From a virus, in the IMG/VR virus record IMGVR_UViG_3300009375_001133, positions 1-23,198 of that record: DNA of 23,198 nucleotides. The stretch is one strand, 5' to 3'. A program made the translations under genes and the position numbers. Positions 22,972 through 23,198 of the stretch are shown here, piece after piece. Every line of letters starts with the position of its first letter. Position 1 is the stretch's first letter. The notes under the pieces were generated by a model. That model saw only the letters and a program-made list of their open reading frames with translations, was not told where the DNA came from and searched no databases.

Positions 22972-23000
22972 ATTATACTAGATTTTGTTGTTAAGGTCAA
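22972..23000 (-). promoter_or_regulatory. sigma70-type promoter for dsbA
   Basis: On the minus strand, TTGACC (23000-22995), a 17-bp spacer and TATAAT (22977-22972) give near-perfect consensus. The leader to the dsbA ATG is about 27 nt and holds an AGGAGAA ribosome site. Confidence 0.85.
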
Positions 23001-23008
23001 CATTAATC

Positions 23009-23028
23009 CCCCCACATTTCTGTGGGGG
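23009..23028 (-). other. GC-rich hairpin with GAAA loop upstream of the dsbA promoter
   Basis: On the minus strand, CCCCCACA / TGTGGGGG pair perfectly (8 bp) around a GAAA tetraloop, 17 nt after the stop of the edge ORF and 8 bp before the dsbA -35 box. No U-tract follows, so it is not a standard intrinsic terminator. It could stabilise the 3' end of the upstream message or separate the two units. Confidence 0.7.
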
Positions 23029-23045
23029 CGTTACGCAACAATTAG

Positions 23046-23198
23046 TTATTCTACTTCCATCTCCTGTAGAATCTCTTCATTTGTTTTTGCTTTATGATGT
23101 TCAACAGGACAACCACAAGAATATCCTTCTTGATTCTCGTGCTTATCTGCTTGTTCCATATGCCATTTTGCGATGGCTCTGTGTTGTTCTGGTTTCAT
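23046..23198 (-). CDS. Small Cys/His protein at right edge, possibly partial
   Basis: An open frame of 50 codons ending in TAA at 23046. The highest ATG coincides with the last base of the window, so the true start may lie outside. The sequence begins MKPEQHRAIAKWHMEQADKH and continues through a CGC-PVEHH segment, where C28, C30, H34 and H35 could form a metal site; the C-terminus is acidic (EEILQEMEVE). I do not recognise it. It reads in the same direction as dsbA. Confidence 0.6.
   Translation of the reverse strand: MKPEQHRAIAKWHMEQADKHENQEGYSCGCPVEHHKAKTNEEILQEMEVE

Noticed and set aside
23009-23028. The C-rich hairpin as a rho-independent terminator.
   Set aside because: No T-run follows the stem on either strand.
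1-23198. tRNA genes, CRISPR arrays, insertion sequences or integration modules.
   Set aside because: No cloverleaf, spaced repeats, transposase or integrase sequence was seen, and coding density leaves almost no room for them.

Overview
The window is part of an AT-rich T4-like myovirus genome. It carries 17 recognisable T4-type structural, packaging or replication genes, at least by position, and no bacterial housekeeping genes. Several traits point to the marine T4-like viruses (cyanophage/pelagiphage type) rather than to coliphage T4: a spike protein without the lysozyme domain, a gp32 without its zinc-binding cysteines, flavin-dependent ThyX in place of T4-type Td, a DUF6447-like small protein, and structural proteins carrying C-x6-W cysteine modules. 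The host cannot be named from the sequence.

Region 1 (1-11637, minus strand, read right to left) is a baseplate operon: a gp48/54-family tube cap, gp53, a gp27-like hub, a gp5-like spike, an unrecognised 645-residue protein, a PAAR spike tip, gp25, gp6, and a very large protein in the gp7 position that runs off the left edge. Region 2 (11693-18272, plus strand) holds gp4, a tentative gp2, a gp19/gp54-family tube protein, a gp26-like protein, an overlapping 54-codon ORF, and a 1293-residue protein in the tape-measure position. The two operons diverge from a 55-bp spacer containing the perfect palindrome TATTTATATAAATA, which places a T4-type late promoter element (TATAAATA) on each strand. A bidirectional terminator at 18281-18307 closes region 2.

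Region 3 (18330-23198, minus strand) is a replication and late-transcription cluster: an edge ORF, dsbA, an HExxH metallopeptidase-like gene, a DUF1289-like gene, gp33, gp59, a small unknown, thyX, a small unknown, a DUF6447-like gene and gp32. It keeps the T4 order dsbA-33-59-32 with extra genes inserted. Three near-consensus sigma70-type promoters (TTGAC[T/C]-16/17-TATAAT) lie here and none was found in the structural half. This fits early/middle expression of replication genes by host RNA polymerase, with gp33 later supporting late promoters such as the palindromic one.

The strongest finding is at 14199-14266. The gp26-like gene ends with an in-register slippery heptamer (T TTT TTC). A 5-nt spacer and a perfect 9-bp stem enclosing a second hairpin follow. 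The next ORF lies in the -1 frame, has no ribosome binding site, and precedes the tape-measure candidate. This is the layout of the frameshifted tail-assembly chaperone genes (lambda G/GT), seen here at a T4-type baseplate-hub locus.
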